Positions 1 through 8,836 of a DNA stretch of 64,000 nt are shown here, piece after piece. Origin of the DNA: AP-15 sp963732095 (GTDB taxonomy: Bacteria > Pseudomonadota > Alphaproteobacteria > ATCC43930 > CGMCC-115725). The stretch spans positions 1 to 64,000 of the forward strand of contig CAVSZA010000022.1 of assembly GCA_963732095.1 (NCBI GenBank), written 5' to 3'. Made by a program: the position numbers and the translations under genes. The first letter of the stretch is position 1, and the number at the start of each line of letters is the position of its first letter. The notes under the pieces are model-generated. The model had not been told where the DNA came from. It worked only from the letters and a program-made list of their open reading frames with translations, and ran no database searches.

Positions 1-35
1 CCTTGGAAACATTGGCGCCGGTGTCACCCTGGTAC

Positions 36-600
36 TCAAAAGCGCTTGATCGCCTCTTCCTGACCGGCCGGCAGCAGGTGCGCGTAACGCTCGACCAGGA
101 GACGCTCGACCAGCCGCCCTCTGTTTTTAGCCGCAGCAGATCCTTGTGCAGCGCGTAATGCCAGCTGGCCCAGCTGTGGCGCAGATCGTGCGCCGTGTAT
201 TCGGGATCGAGGGCGGCGGCGCAACACACCGGCAAAGCCGGTCCTGATGTGGCCACCTGAGCGCCGCTCGCGGTCGGCGTAGGTGCTGACGCGGCGTACC
301 CGACCCTCCTTGTCGCGCTTCGTCTCCCATCGGAAGACCGGGCCCTCGCGATGCGGCAGATTGGCCAGCGCGGCGATAACCCGCGGCGGCAATTGCGCAT
401 CGCGTCGTTTGCGGCCCTTGGTACGCCAGAAAATCGCGCGGGCGCCGATGAGGTCGACATCCCGCCACTCGAGCTCGATGGCTTCGGCCATGCGTGCGCC
501 AGTGCCGATCAGAAAGATCAGCACTAAACTAAAAAGGCGGCCAGGCAAATGCCGAGTATTTTTTTGGCTCGCTCCGAACGGCATCGCGAGGATTTCGCAT
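36..600 (-). pseudogene. tyrosine recombinase (phage integrase), frameshifted remnant
   Basis: The minus strand encodes the catalytic half of a tyrosine integrase. The stretch LIFLIGTGARMAEAIEL is the typical start of the core domain, followed by WRDVDL and LPPRVIAALANLPHREG. The active-site box HDLRHSWASWHYAL lies near 190-160 but in a different frame from the upstream part. The C-terminal ERYAHLLPAGQEEAI, carrying the likely nucleophilic tyrosine, is back in the first frame and ends at 36. At least two frameshifts (near 225-250 and 85-115) therefore separate conserved blocks. No clear N-terminal DNA-binding domain was found upstream. It is probably the inactive integrase of the prophage remnant to the right. 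Confidence 0.8.
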
Positions 601-945
601 ACCTCCTCTTCGGTGCTCCCACCGCGCTGTTTTGCACCGGTGTTGGAGTGATGTAGGTTTGTCGACCGACCTTGCAAAAGCCTACTGCGAACCCCAGGGC
701 GGATCTTGTTCGGTGCGAATCCAACTGCCGGTGCTGAACCCGGCCTCGCCGGCGGCAATACTCGATGCCTCGAAGGTTCGCCGTAAAGCAATTCGGTTTC
801 TCCTTCGTTTGACAGTAGCAGCAATCGCCGGAGATAACTCGAACTCCTTCTTGGCGGTGACATCACCGACGGGTTATCTTCTGTCCTTTTCATCCAGTGT
901 AACACGATTTGAGTGCGAAGGGAATTTAGTTCTCTGCGGATCGAT

Positions 946-1113
946 CTTCATTAAATTAATCTGCTGGCGCGCGCGGAAGACACCCTGTCCCCGGCTTCAA
1001 GATCTCCCGATACCGTCCACAAACGCAAAGCTACGTTGAGCGGATCAATACGTAGCACGCTCCAGAATGTCAGTTCACCGAACCGGGGTTGCAGCTCATG
1101 GAGCTAGTGCCTC
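946..1113 (-). pseudogene. decayed second copy of the HNH gene 3' end
   Basis: This stretch closely matches the 3' part of the HNH-type gene at 5444-5775 plus its severed tail at 2633-2684. It runs continuously through the point where the IS element sits in the other copy, so it is a natural empty-site comparison. On the minus strand it reads GELTFWSVLRIDPLNVALRL, then a one-base deletion near 980 shifts the frame to an early stop. Only the C-terminal third is present, with no start. It is a degenerate duplicate in the same orientation as the main copy. Confidence 0.75.
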
Positions 1114-1322
1114 CGAGATTCGACCGAGCCCTTCAACCCAAATCCCCGCTGCGAGACCGCTGAGCATGCCAAGGCCATGACTCGCAGCCAGCACGGGCCG
1201 CGATTTTGTGCTGCAAGATTACAAGACCCGCCGGCATCGTTATCCCGGTGGTTCACCGCCTAACGCGAAGATCGTCGGCATTTGCCTGGCCGACACCTAC
1301 GAACCCGTGGCCCGGATCCCGG

Positions 1323-1759
1323 TCAACCGTTCGCTGCGAGAGGGTTCGTCCACCTGAGCGCAGAAAACCGCGAGAAGTCGCGATCTGTCGTACAAACCGT
1401 GGCGCCATGCTCAAGAGCGATGGCAGCGAGGACCGCGTCCATGACAAGCGGGCCGGCGGCCGGCCGTCGCGCACAAGACCGCGCAGGATGTCCCAGTGCC
1501 GCTCGCCCGGCTCGAGAATCCCGGCGGTTGGCTGGGCAAGCCAAGAGGAAACCGCCGCTTCGGCCTCGGACGTGTGAAGCGGGCGCTCGAATACCCGCGG
1601 ATTTGTAGCAATTCTCAAAAAGGCCCACAGCGTGAGCCAAGCGAAGCGGACAAGATCGGGCCCCGAGAGCACAGCTTCGAGCCAGGCTCGGCTTTTCTCG
1701 TGCTGCTCGGCTCTCGGATGATAGGCGTAGAGGAGCAAGTTCGCGTCGACCAGGATCAA
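1323..1759 (-). pseudogene. vapC: VapC-type PIN-domain toxin, frameshifted
   Basis: The gene starts with TTG at 1759, overlapping the antitoxin stop by four bases (TTGA). The N-terminal part MILVDANLLLYAY carries the first PIN acidic residue, followed by NPRVF, as in VapC ribonucleases. After VRDGR near 1455 the reading frame breaks in a GC-rich run. The rest of the PIN domain, MDAVLAAIALEHGATVCTTDRDF with the C-terminal acidic residues, continues in another frame and ends at 1323. A single small indel explains this. As it stands the toxin should be inactive unless the indel is a sequence error. Confidence 0.75.
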
Positions 1760-2004
1760 CGGTAGAGCGAGCCCTCCACATGCTCGACCAGCTCCGCGAC
1801 ATTGTCCAGGGAGAGCCCTGGCTTGAGATCGCCAAGATCACGGGCCGTTATCTTAAACGACTGCCGCTGGCGGGCGACCCGCCGGCTCGCTAGCCCCCGG
1901 CGCAGTGTTTCGTTGACGATCTCGCGGAAGGGCCGGCCGGCGCGGCGCGATTCCGCCCTGAGCTTGGCTGCCACATCCTCATCCAAGGTAAGCGTCGTTC
2001 GCAT
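1756..2004 (-). CDS. vapB: VapB-type ribbon-helix-helix antitoxin
   Basis: An 82-residue protein beginning MRTTLTLDEDVAAKLRAE, the usual start of a ribbon-helix-helix DNA-binding antitoxin. The C-terminal half (LGDLKPGLSLDNVAELVEHVEG) resembles the toxin-binding tail of VapB proteins. It is immediately upstream of and translationally coupled to the PIN-domain gene by a four-base overlap, the standard vapBC order. In the family such proteins neutralise VapC and repress their own promoter. The antitoxin frame is intact while the toxin is frameshifted, so this may be a solitary leftover antitoxin. Confidence 0.85.
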   Translation of the reverse strand: MRTTLTLDEDVAAKLRAESRRAGRPFREIVNETLRRGLASRRVARQRQSFKITARDLGDLKPGLSLDNVAELVEHVEGSLYR

Positions 2005-2254
2005 GTCTTGATGCTATAGACGAGACATCATGATGTCAAGGAGGCGAGGAGGCGGCGGCACCCGGGTAATTTTGCGCGCCGGCCACAGCCGCGCCAAGAG
2101 AAACCCGAGTGAACGCTTTCACCTCGGCGAATATTGACAAGAGCCCCACCGCTGAGACCAGGTGTTGGATGCAGCTCGTGGATGACGGCTCCCATCTCGC
2201 CGCGCTATCCGGTCGGTTCAACAGGAGATCAACAACCGGCCGCAAGGGGAACAG

Positions 2255-2560
2255 ATGTACTTTGGCTTCTTCTCGGCCTCTTGGATCAATCAGATCGAGC
2301 GCTTCTTCGGGCTCCTGACAGAGAACCAAATTCGCCGCGGCGTCTTCCAATCGGTCGATGACCTGAAGCAGGCGATCACCCGTTTCATCGATGCCCACAA
2401 CCAAGTTCCCAAGCCGTTCCAATGGATCAAATCAGCTGACGACATCCTCGCCAATATCAGACGTTTCTGTAAGGCTACGCTAGACATCCACTCCAAGGTT
2501 GTGAAACGAACTTCTAGTCACCATACCAGTAAACAATCCGGCCGCGCGCTGTTCACGTAA
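2255..2560 (+). pseudogene. IS630-family transposase, C-terminal fragment
   Basis: The reading frame carries the last third of an IS630/Tc1-type DDE transposase: SASWINQIERFFGLLTE contains the third catalytic acidic residue, followed by FIDAHNQVPKPFQW and SADDILANIRRFC. The conserved upstream blocks with the first two acidic residues are not recognisable, and bases 2100-2254 look scrambled. No terminal inverted repeats were identified. It is a dead fragment just upstream of the severed end of the HNH gene. Confidence 0.75.
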
Positions 2561-3340
2561 CCGAAATGGCTTGCCAGCTCGTGCACTGGGTTCTACCGAG
2601 CTAGGATTTGATACGGAGGGACTGTGCGTCGCTCAGCCAACGCCCTTCATTAAGTTAATCCGCTGGCGCGCCCGGAAGACGATCTGAAGTGGACCCCGTT
2701 TGTGCGACAGCCGGAGCCGCGTCTTAAGGTGTAACCCTACCGGTTTCGATGTCGGCTCCGGTCGCAGTGAGCGCGACGGCTGGTTCGGCGAACCTATTGT
2801 TCACTTCATCAACATTAAATCCTTCATTGGCTGTGGCGCCTGTGGGTATGTGGGCGAAGGCGAGCATTTCCCCGCCTTCCGAGCTTGCTCGGGAAGCGGG
2901 GGAAGCGCAGCCGGTCGGCGAAGCCGATCGTCCACATATCCACAGGCCTTCCTGATAGATTTGCCGCGGCGTGCGGTAACCAAGGCTCTGATGCTGGCGT
3001 TCGTCATTGTAGAAGCTGAGCCAGGCGCCAATCCCAGCCTTGGCCTCGGCAACGCTCTCATAGGCATTGAGGTAGACTTCCTCGTATTTGAGGCTGCGCC
3101 ACAGCCGCTCGACGAAGATGTTGTCCATGCAGCGGCCCTTGCCGTCCATACTGATCATCACCCCGTGCCGCTTCAGTGTCCCGGTGAAATCGTCGCTGGT
3201 GAACTGACTGCCCTGGTCGGTATTGAAGATCTCGGGGCGGCCGTAGCGAGCGAGCGCTTCCTCGAGTGCATCGACACAAAAATCAGCGCCGAGCGTGTTG
3301 GACAATCGCCACGCCAGCACCGCTCGGCTCACCCAGTCCA

Positions 3341-4636
3341 TGATGCCACCGGTTTGAGGAGGCTATTTTGAGTTATGCTGCCATGGCAGGCCGGTCAAGC
3401 ATAGCATAGTAGCGGTCTTCGGCTTCTGCTGGTGGAATGTTGCCGATCGACGAGAGCAGCCGGTGATGATTGAACCAGTTCACCCATGCGAGCGTCGCGA
3501 CTCGACTGCTTCGAATTTGCGCCATGGCAACGGCGATGGATGACCTCAGCCTTGTAGAGGCCGTTGATCGTCTCGGCCAGCGCGTTGTCGTAGCTGTCGC
3601 CGACGCTGCCGACGGAAGGTTCGATACCAGCTACGCCAGACGCTCGGTGTACTTGATCGACACATATTGGCTACCTCGATCGCTGTGATGATCAAGCCCT
3701 CCAGATGCGGAGGCCGCCGATCATGCAGAGCCTGCTCGAGAGCATCGAGCACGAAGCTGGCTGTGCCGTTCGCGAACCTTCCAGCCGACGATGCGCCGCG
3801 CGAACATATCGATGATAAAGGCGACATAGACAAAGCCGCCCAGGTCGAGACATATGTGAAGTCCGTGACCCACAGCGCGTTCGGCCGCTGTGCCTTGAAC
3901 TGCCGGTTGACGTGGTCCAGCGGGCACGGCGCCGCCTTGTCGCTGATCGTGGTTCTGACCGGCTTGCCACGGATAACACCTTGCAGACCCATCGTTGCAT
4001 CAGACGCTCGACCGTGCAGCGGCCAACTTCCTGGCCTTCGCGTCGCAACTGCCGCCAAACCTTCCGCACGCCATAGACCTCGAAGTTCTCCTCGAACACG
4101 CGCGCGATCTCTGACATCATCCTGGCGTCGCGTTTTGTCCGTGCCGGCAGCCGCTACGGATCGGCCCGTCTGGCGGCATGGGTGTGATAGGTCGATGGGG
4201 CGATCGGCAGCACTTCGCAGATCGGCTCGACCCCATACGCCTCGCGGTGATCGTCGATGAACGCGATCATGGCTTGTATCGGCGGTCGAGCTCCGCCTGA
4301 GCAAAATACGCCGACGCCTTGCGCAGGATCTCGTTGGCTTGGCGCAGCTCGCGGTTCTCGCGCTCCAGCGCCTTGACTGGCGCCATCTCGGTCGGCACAC
4401 CGGGCGCACGGCCGCTGTCACGCTCCGCCCTCTTCAGCCATTCGCTCAGCGTCTGCCGGTGCAGCCGATCTTGGCGGCTATCGAGATGATCGCCGCCCAA
4501 CGCGACGGGTGCTCCCGCTCGTGATCCAGACCATCCGAACCGCGCGATCGCGCCCTCTGCCGAATCTGTTCGTCGTCTTGCTTGTCATCGCTCCACCTTC
4601 TCAGGATTGGAGCCTCCGACAAACCCGGGGCGTTCA
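3341..4636 (-). mobile_element. nested IS3-family insertion sequence (IS51-like group)
   Basis: About 1.3 kb inserted in orfB of the outer element. The tips read TGATGCCACCGGTTTG on the left and, reading inward from the right, TGAACGCCCCGGGTTTG, so they form imperfect inverted repeats starting with TGA as usual for IS3. The bases AGTCCA occur on both sides (3335-3340 and 4637-4642), a 6-bp direct repeat where this family normally makes 3-4 bp. Its transposase genes lie on the minus strand and are damaged. Confidence 0.8.
3373..4588 (-). pseudogene. transposase of the nested IS3 element, multiple frameshifts
   Basis: OrfA starts ATG at 4588 (MTSKTTNRF) and needs at least two frameshifts to reach TLSEWLKRAERDSGR and the characteristic ALERENRELRQANEILRKAS. 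OrfB has an HTH_21-like part (IARVFEENFEVYGVRKVWRQ), the DDE start (ALWVTDFTYVSTW) in a second frame, and the C-terminus WFNHHRLLSSIGNIPPAEAE ending at 3373. The conserved blocks are spread over all three frames, so the gene is dead. The block order is that of IS51-type IS3 elements. Confidence 0.8.
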
Positions 4637-5443
4637 AGTCCATGATGACCACCAGGTAGAGGAAGCCTCTGGCCATCGGGATGTAGGTAACGTCCGAGCA
4701 CCATACCTGATTGACCCGCTCGATCGCGATCCCACCGAGGAGGTACGGGTAGATCTTGTGGGCCGCTGCCGGTTTGCTCGTGTTCGGGCGTGGATAGATC
4801 GCCACCAGCCCCAGCAGCCGCATCAGGCGTCGGACCCGTTTGCGATTGACGACATGGCCCTGCGTCGCCAACCACGCCGCCATCCGGCGCGAGCCGTAAT
4901 ACGGCCGCACCAGATACTGCCGGTCGATCAGCGCCATCATTGCAAGATCTGCGGCGTTCACCTCGGCCGGCTTCCGGTAGACTGCCGAGCGCGACACCGC
5001 CAGCAACCGGCATTGCTGGGATACCGGCAGCACCGGGGTCACGCGCTCGACCATCGCGCGCCGTTCCGCCCGGCTCATTTGCCGAGCTTTCGTGCCAAAA
5101 AATCGTTTTCGACCTTCAGCTGGCCGATCTGCCGGTACAGAACATCGACCTGCGCCTCGTTGCTCGTCCCTTCCGCCGCTGAACCGCCGCCCTCGAAAAC
5201 GCTCGCGGCACCGTCCAGCAGCTGCTTCTTCCAGTTGTAGATCTGGTTCGGATGCACCCCGAACTCGACTCGCCAGCTCGGCGATCGTCCGGTCCCCTCT
5301 GACCGCCGCCAGCGCCACCTTCGCCTTGAACCCCGCATTATGTTTCTTCCGTGTCCGCTTCATGTCCTGCTCCCGCGCTATCCGCGCGTTCTAGGGGCAG
5401 GGCTCCACCTTAGCCAGCTGTCTCATTTTCGGGGTCCACTATC

Positions 5444-5775
5444 CTCTCCCCGGCTTCAAAATCTCCTGATACCGTCCACAAACGCAAAGCTACATTGACC
5501 GGATCGATACGTAGCATGCTCCAGAATGTCAGTTCACCGAACCGGTGTTGCAGCTCATGACAGCTAGTGCACAGAGATACGGAATAGCGGTCCGACGGCT
5601 TCATTCCCGCTCCGCCGTCAGATCCCGAGCGTACATGCGCGGCCTCTGAGGGGGCTGCTTTACCACAGGCGACGCAGGCAAGCTGTCTGACAAAAGCTAA
5701 GTGCCGCGCCCGCTTCCGACGATCCGGCTTGGGCTTGCCGCGCGCCGTGGTGCGGGGGATGCGGGGTGCAGGCAT
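5444..5775 (-). pseudogene. phage-type HNH-like nuclease, 3' end severed by IS insertion
   Basis: The start at 5775 (MPAPRIPRTTARGKPK) is preceded by GGGAG. The protein has ACVACG and LCTSCHELQH, pairs of cysteines plus histidines like zinc-stabilised HNH/DUF968-type phage nucleases, with AAHVRSGSDGG between them. This fold is usually associated with DNA nicking in phage packaging or recombination; the exact role is unknown. The last 17 codons (VFRARQRINLMKGVG and stop) now lie at 2633-2684 beyond the IS. With the IS removed the gene is 384 bases, exactly 128 codons. In its present state it reads into IS sequence and stops at 5410 after a short foreign tail (VDPENETAG), so residual activity cannot be excluded. 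Confidence 0.75.
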
Positions 5776-5817
5776 GACTCCCACACAAAACCAACGAGCT
5801 ACGTTTTTTTGCGCTAT

Positions 5818-6003
5818 TTACACGGCCGCGAAAAGATTGCGATCATACTTCCAGAAACCGTGCAAACGTGACTTCCTTGCCTGGTTACCGACGCGGTGTT
5901 TTTTAAATCTCATTGGTCGATCGCGCATTTCGTCCTCCAGCTGCGTGAGATCGAGTGGCGGTTCCTTCCGATCAGATGCGGGTGAGCAACGGTAGCGTTG
6001 CAC
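5818..6003 (-). CDS. small basic hypothetical protein in the phage module
   Basis: A 61-residue open frame between the YqaJ exonuclease and the HNH gene on the same strand. It has an acidic segment (DLTQLEDEMRDRP) followed by a basic one (RFKKHRVGNQARKSR). No family was recognised. It is plausible because the minus-strand genes here are closely packed and phage operons often carry such small genes, but composition alone does not prove that it is coding. Confidence 0.35.
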   Translation of the reverse strand: MQRYRCSPASDRKEPPLDLTQLEDEMRDRPMRFKKHRVGNQARKSRLHGFWKYDRNLFAAV

Positions 6004-6036
6004 GTCGACTGCGCGGCGGTAATAAGGGATCGCGGA

Positions 6037-6717
6037 TCATGCAACCATTTCCACGCTTGCGCGCAGCGCTGCCTTCAGCGCGAATTTGCTTGGCGGGATC
6101 GGCAGGTCATTCGTCGCGCGGATCTTCTCCATCACCCGGTCGATGAAGTAGTTGAAGATCAGGAGTTCGCGGTCGAGGGCTTCGATGAATTTTTCATCTG
6201 GCTCAACCCGCATGACTAACTTTGGAAGCACATCGTGCCAGCAGACGATATCGACCCAGCTTCGCTGGGAAATGTAGAGCTGACCTTGTAACTGCGGCCG
6301 GAAGCGTTCACTAATCTCTCCTGAAATCCAATATTCGACCTGAGTGTGCGGTAGCGGTGCCTTGATTTCCAATAGGCCGTCAACGCCGACGAGCCGATCG
6401 GGACTGCATCCCACTGTGTGATCGTCGTCGGTGATGAAGCCGACTTTCTGAACGGTTAGGTCGTGATCGAATTCATACCAATCGGCCGCCTCGGCCTCGA
6501 CGATCAATCCCCGCTCCATCGCCGGCGAATTGTAAAACTCGATTTTCTCCTGCAATATTCGCTCGGCGATCAGGACGCACGCGTATTCACGCCACTGCTT
6601 CGACGGTTTGCCTTGGGGTGTGATGATCTTGTGAAAATTGGAGCTCGTCGGGATCCCAAGCCTGAGGCGGTCATACTCTTCCGAATATTGCGCCACGTCA
6701 TGATGAAAGATCGGCAT
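6037..6717 (-). CDS. YqaJ-type phage recombination exonuclease
   Basis: A 226-residue protein with PD-(D/E)XK exonuclease signatures of the YqaJ/lambda-Exo family. RGLIVEAEAADWYE is the upstream acidic helix, VGCSPDRLVG supplies the catalytic aspartate, LEIKAPLPHTQ is the E-x-K motif, and QLQGQLYISQRSW is the conserved Q-containing helix. The family degrades one strand of double-stranded DNA ends so that a partner annealase can bind. Its start lies inside the 3' end of the ERF gene (20-base overlap), so the two are probably translated together as a two-component recombination system. All key residues appear present and the frame is intact. Confidence 0.88.
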   Translation of the reverse strand: MPIFHHDVAQYSEEYDRLRLGIPTSSNFHKIITPQGKPSKQWREYACVLIAERILQEKIEFYNSPAMERGLIVEAEAADWYEFDHDLTVQKVGFITDDDHTVGCSPDRLVGVDGLLEIKAPLPHTQVEYWISGEISERFRPQLQGQLYISQRSWVDIVCWHDVLPKLVMRVEPDEKFIEALDRELLIFNYFIDRVMEKIRATNDLPIPPSKFALKAALRASVEMVA

Positions 6718-7540
6718 GACCAGCCTCCGCCTTGGCTATCTGTTCCTCTAGAGTGATAATGGCCTTGCGATAATCCCGGGCCGCGATCGTCGCTACCGCG
6801 GCTTCGAGAGAACCGGCTTCCTCGATGCTCCGAGCCTTCATGTATTTCAGAAACTTCGGCCCGACTTTGGCTTTTTTGATCAGATCGAGAATTGTCTTGG
6901 TCTGGCCCTCGTCTATCGCTCCTCCAGCACCGTCGTCATCATCCTCGGCAACCACAATGTTGAAGATGTTGCAGGCGATGTATCGGCGGAGGAAAGAATT
7001 GGTGCTCCCGACCGCCTGCACGTTTGACTTGCCACCCGTTGTGTCCAGCGGAGCCGGCATAAAGGAATCTTCAAAGTGACCGCTCGATAAGTGCTTCAGC
7101 CGGCCGCGGATCAGGATCCCGCCATCTTCCCGCGGTTCGTCCGAATAGGAGAGATCCATATCCTCCTCCACCAAGAGCGGGCGCAGATGTTTGTCGATCT
7201 CCTCCAGCGGGGCGTATTTGAAGGAGGTGCCCTTTGACGGCTTCCCCTTTTCGATTTGATAGAGTGCGGACCTGTTCTTGACGATCTTGATGCGGGCAAG
7301 CTTTCTCAAGATCCGGCCCTTAGCGGAGTTGTAGGCGAGCTCGGCCTCTTTCGCCTTGAGCCGCTCGTACATGCCCATGACGCGTTCGAGCTTTTCGACA
7401 TCTGCACGGGGGTCGAGCGCCACCCTTTCGACCAACTGGAAGACCGCGGAGAGGCTGTCGGATGGTGGCGTGGCCAGAACCCGCTCGACCGGCCGTTCAC
7501 TTTGCTCTGTATCGAGCATGAGGTCAGCTTGCTCCTCCAT
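6698..7540 (-). CDS. ERF-family single-strand DNA annealing protein
   Basis: The chosen start at 7540 (MEEQADLML) is preceded by a strong AAGGAGG at about 7546-7552; an in-frame ATG 11 codons upstream lacks this. The 280-residue product has the ERF core: LAYNSAKGRILRKL, SFKYAPLEEIDKHLRPLL, GRLKHLSSGH and the conserved VQAVGSTNSFLRRYIACNIF. Such proteins bind single-stranded ends and pair them with homologous sequence in phage recombination. A charged linker (VVAEDDDDGAGG) leads to a helical C-terminus. It overlaps the YqaJ exonuclease gene by 20 bases and looks intact. Confidence 0.9.
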   Translation of the reverse strand: MEEQADLMLDTEQSERPVERVLATPPSDSLSAVFQLVERVALDPRADVEKLERVMGMYERLKAKEAELAYNSAKGRILRKLARIKIVKNRSALYQIEKGKPSKGTSFKYAPLEEIDKHLRPLLVEEDMDLSYSDEPREDGGILIRGRLKHLSSGHFEDSFMPAPLDTTGGKSNVQAVGSTNSFLRRYIACNIFNIVVAEDDDDGAGGAIDEGQTKTILDLIKKAKVGPKFLKYMKARSIEEAGSLEAAVATIAARDYRKAIITLEEQIAKAEAGHADLSS

Positions 7541-7752
7541 CAGAATTCCTCCTTTCCGACTCGGGCTCAGCATCGCCCTGCGTTTTGAGGCTGCCGCACT
7601 TCGGGATCCTCTTATCGGGCCAGGCGTGGTGCTGGTTGAGCACTCCCAGTCCTCGCGAAGCTACTCTTGCAGGCGGATTTTCGGGATCGCACTAAATCGT
7701 TTTCTTAACCATCCTAATCGAGATGATGCAGGTCCATATAAGACTTCGTAAT

Positions 7753-8028
7753 TCACGACTGCGGCTGGTCGGTAAAAAAGTCAGTAATATCGGAAGCTAG
7801 CTCATCACCATGACCCTTTTGCAGCAACAGAACCGCATGCATCGCTCCGCCAAAAAAGCAGTTGCGCATCAGAGGAAGGATTACCTCGCTCAGGGGGCTG
7901 TCGAGGACGCACCTGTCGAGGGTACGCAACCATGCCTCGTTTAACGAGAGAATGGGGAGAGTGGTTTGCCTTAGCTGAAGATCTCCACGACGAAATATAT
8001 TTGGCACACTGTCATCAAGTGGGTCCAT
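7753..8028 (-). CDS. hypothetical phage-region protein
   Basis: A 91-residue open frame starting MDPLDDSVPNIFRRGD, with GGGAGAG a short distance upstream. It has no signal peptide or clear membrane segment and no family was recognised. It lies upstream of the ERF/YqaJ pair on the same strand, separated by about 210 bases, so it may be the first gene of that operon. The base composition is lower in GC than the chromosomal genes to the right, in keeping with acquired DNA. Confidence 0.45.
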   Translation of the reverse strand: MDPLDDSVPNIFRRGDLQLRQTTLPILSLNEAWLRTLDRCVLDSPLSEVILPLMRNCFFGGAMHAVLLLQKGHGDELASDITDFFTDQPQS

Positions 8029-8836
8029 CGCGCATTCTCTCCCAGGCGCATGTTTCGGAGAGAATTATTTACGAATGGCGTGGTGGTGTCAATCAATAAA
8101 TCGCGCTCGGTCAACGAATATTCTGATCGGTACCTTGCCGGCCTTACGAGTTCTGTCGCGCAGCAAAGGGGTATTGAGGCGGTGCCGACCCACCAAGACG
8201 AGTGCGCGTTGAGTGCGAACACGGATATCGCAGCCTCTTCGGGCGATGGCAAGTGGCCCAATTATGACGGGCTGGCAAGCCATCGCGGCTTTGCCGCCGA
8301 GCGATCCGCGCGGGGACCGCGTCTTGATCCCGCGGCTTGCCAGTCCGAAAACCGGAGAAATCGGCTGGTAGCAACCGGGCATTTCATCTGATTAGAGCGC
8401 ATTCGCCCGAGTCTGGACTTGACTTTTTTGGTATTTAATGCTATATTTCTCATCGATTTTAATCAGCGGGAAGCGGCAATAAGGCCGCCTCCGCTCTGGA
8501 GAACTAATTTAACGGGGCCGGCCGAAATATTCTGGCCTCCAAATTTGATTTAACCGAACCGCTCCGTGGTGAGACAGCCAGGGTGAGGATCACTTACTTT
8601 GGATTTTTTATAATGTTTGTTGGAAATCTACACTGTTTTTTGACATCGCTGCTGGTTGCTTTTTCCCGCCCGGTTCCGGCTGGACTAATACGCGTCCGTA
8701 GCCGCAAGCCTAGGACATTTATCAATCCCACGGCGGCGCTGATCGCGGTCGTCGTGCCTGACCTAGCGGGTGGGATTGAATACGCATCTCGCTCCATGCA
8801 ATGTGCCGCGGTCGACCTCCGCCGGAGGCCACCTCA
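8029..8836. other. divergent control region of the phage remnant, no confident gene
   Basis: About 800 bases lie between the leftward recombination genes and the rightward terminase-like gene. Several overlapping frames exist (for example 8050-8391 on plus and 8089-8382 on minus), but they contradict one another and none shows a recognisable family. An AT-rich patch at about 8415-8470 and another at 8590-8645 would suit divergent promoters or an operator. No repressor gene was seen next to it. Confidence 0.4.

Larger units (their letters stand above)
2724..5363 (-). pseudogene. transposase (orfA/orfB) of the outer IS3 element, split and frameshifted
   Basis: The N-terminal helix-turn-helix part starts MKRTRKKHNAGFKAKVALAA at 5363. 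It shifts frame after ELASR into EFGVHPNQIYNWKK, which continues to a coiled-coil-like end QIGQLKVENDFLARKLGK. OrfB begins MSRAERRAMVERV and runs through YYGSRRMAAWL and WCSDVTYIPMARGFLYLVVIMD, then is cut by the nested element. The rest, DWVSRAVLAWRLSN to NTDQGSQFTS and the final catalytic FVERLWRSLKYEEV, lies at 3340-2724. The DDE catalytic residues are therefore on two separated pieces. The element cannot make its own transposase. Confidence 0.85.
2685..5440 (-). mobile_element. outer IS3-family insertion sequence, interrupted by a second IS3 element
   Basis: The ends carry inverted repeats sharing AGTGGACCCCG (left near 2688, right complementary at 5430-5440), and ATC is repeated at 2682-2684 and 5441-5443. 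Deleting 2685-5443 joins 2684 to 5444 and restores one open frame in the HNH gene, which supports these limits to within a few bases. Without the nested insert the element is about 1.45 kb, normal for IS3. It encodes an orfA/orfB transposase on the minus strand, split by the element at 3341-4636. The near-identical empty sequence at 946-1113 confirms that this block is an insertion. Confidence 0.85.

Noticed and set aside
632..1039. A 135-codon plus-strand frame beside the integrase remnant
   Set aside because: It runs antisense to integrase-region sequence and into the decayed HNH copy, and has no motif or ribosome site.
8050..8391. Overlapping frames on both strands in the divergent region (plus 8050-8391, minus 8089-8382)
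   Set aside because: Neither has a recognisable family and they contradict each other, so the stretch was left as unassigned.
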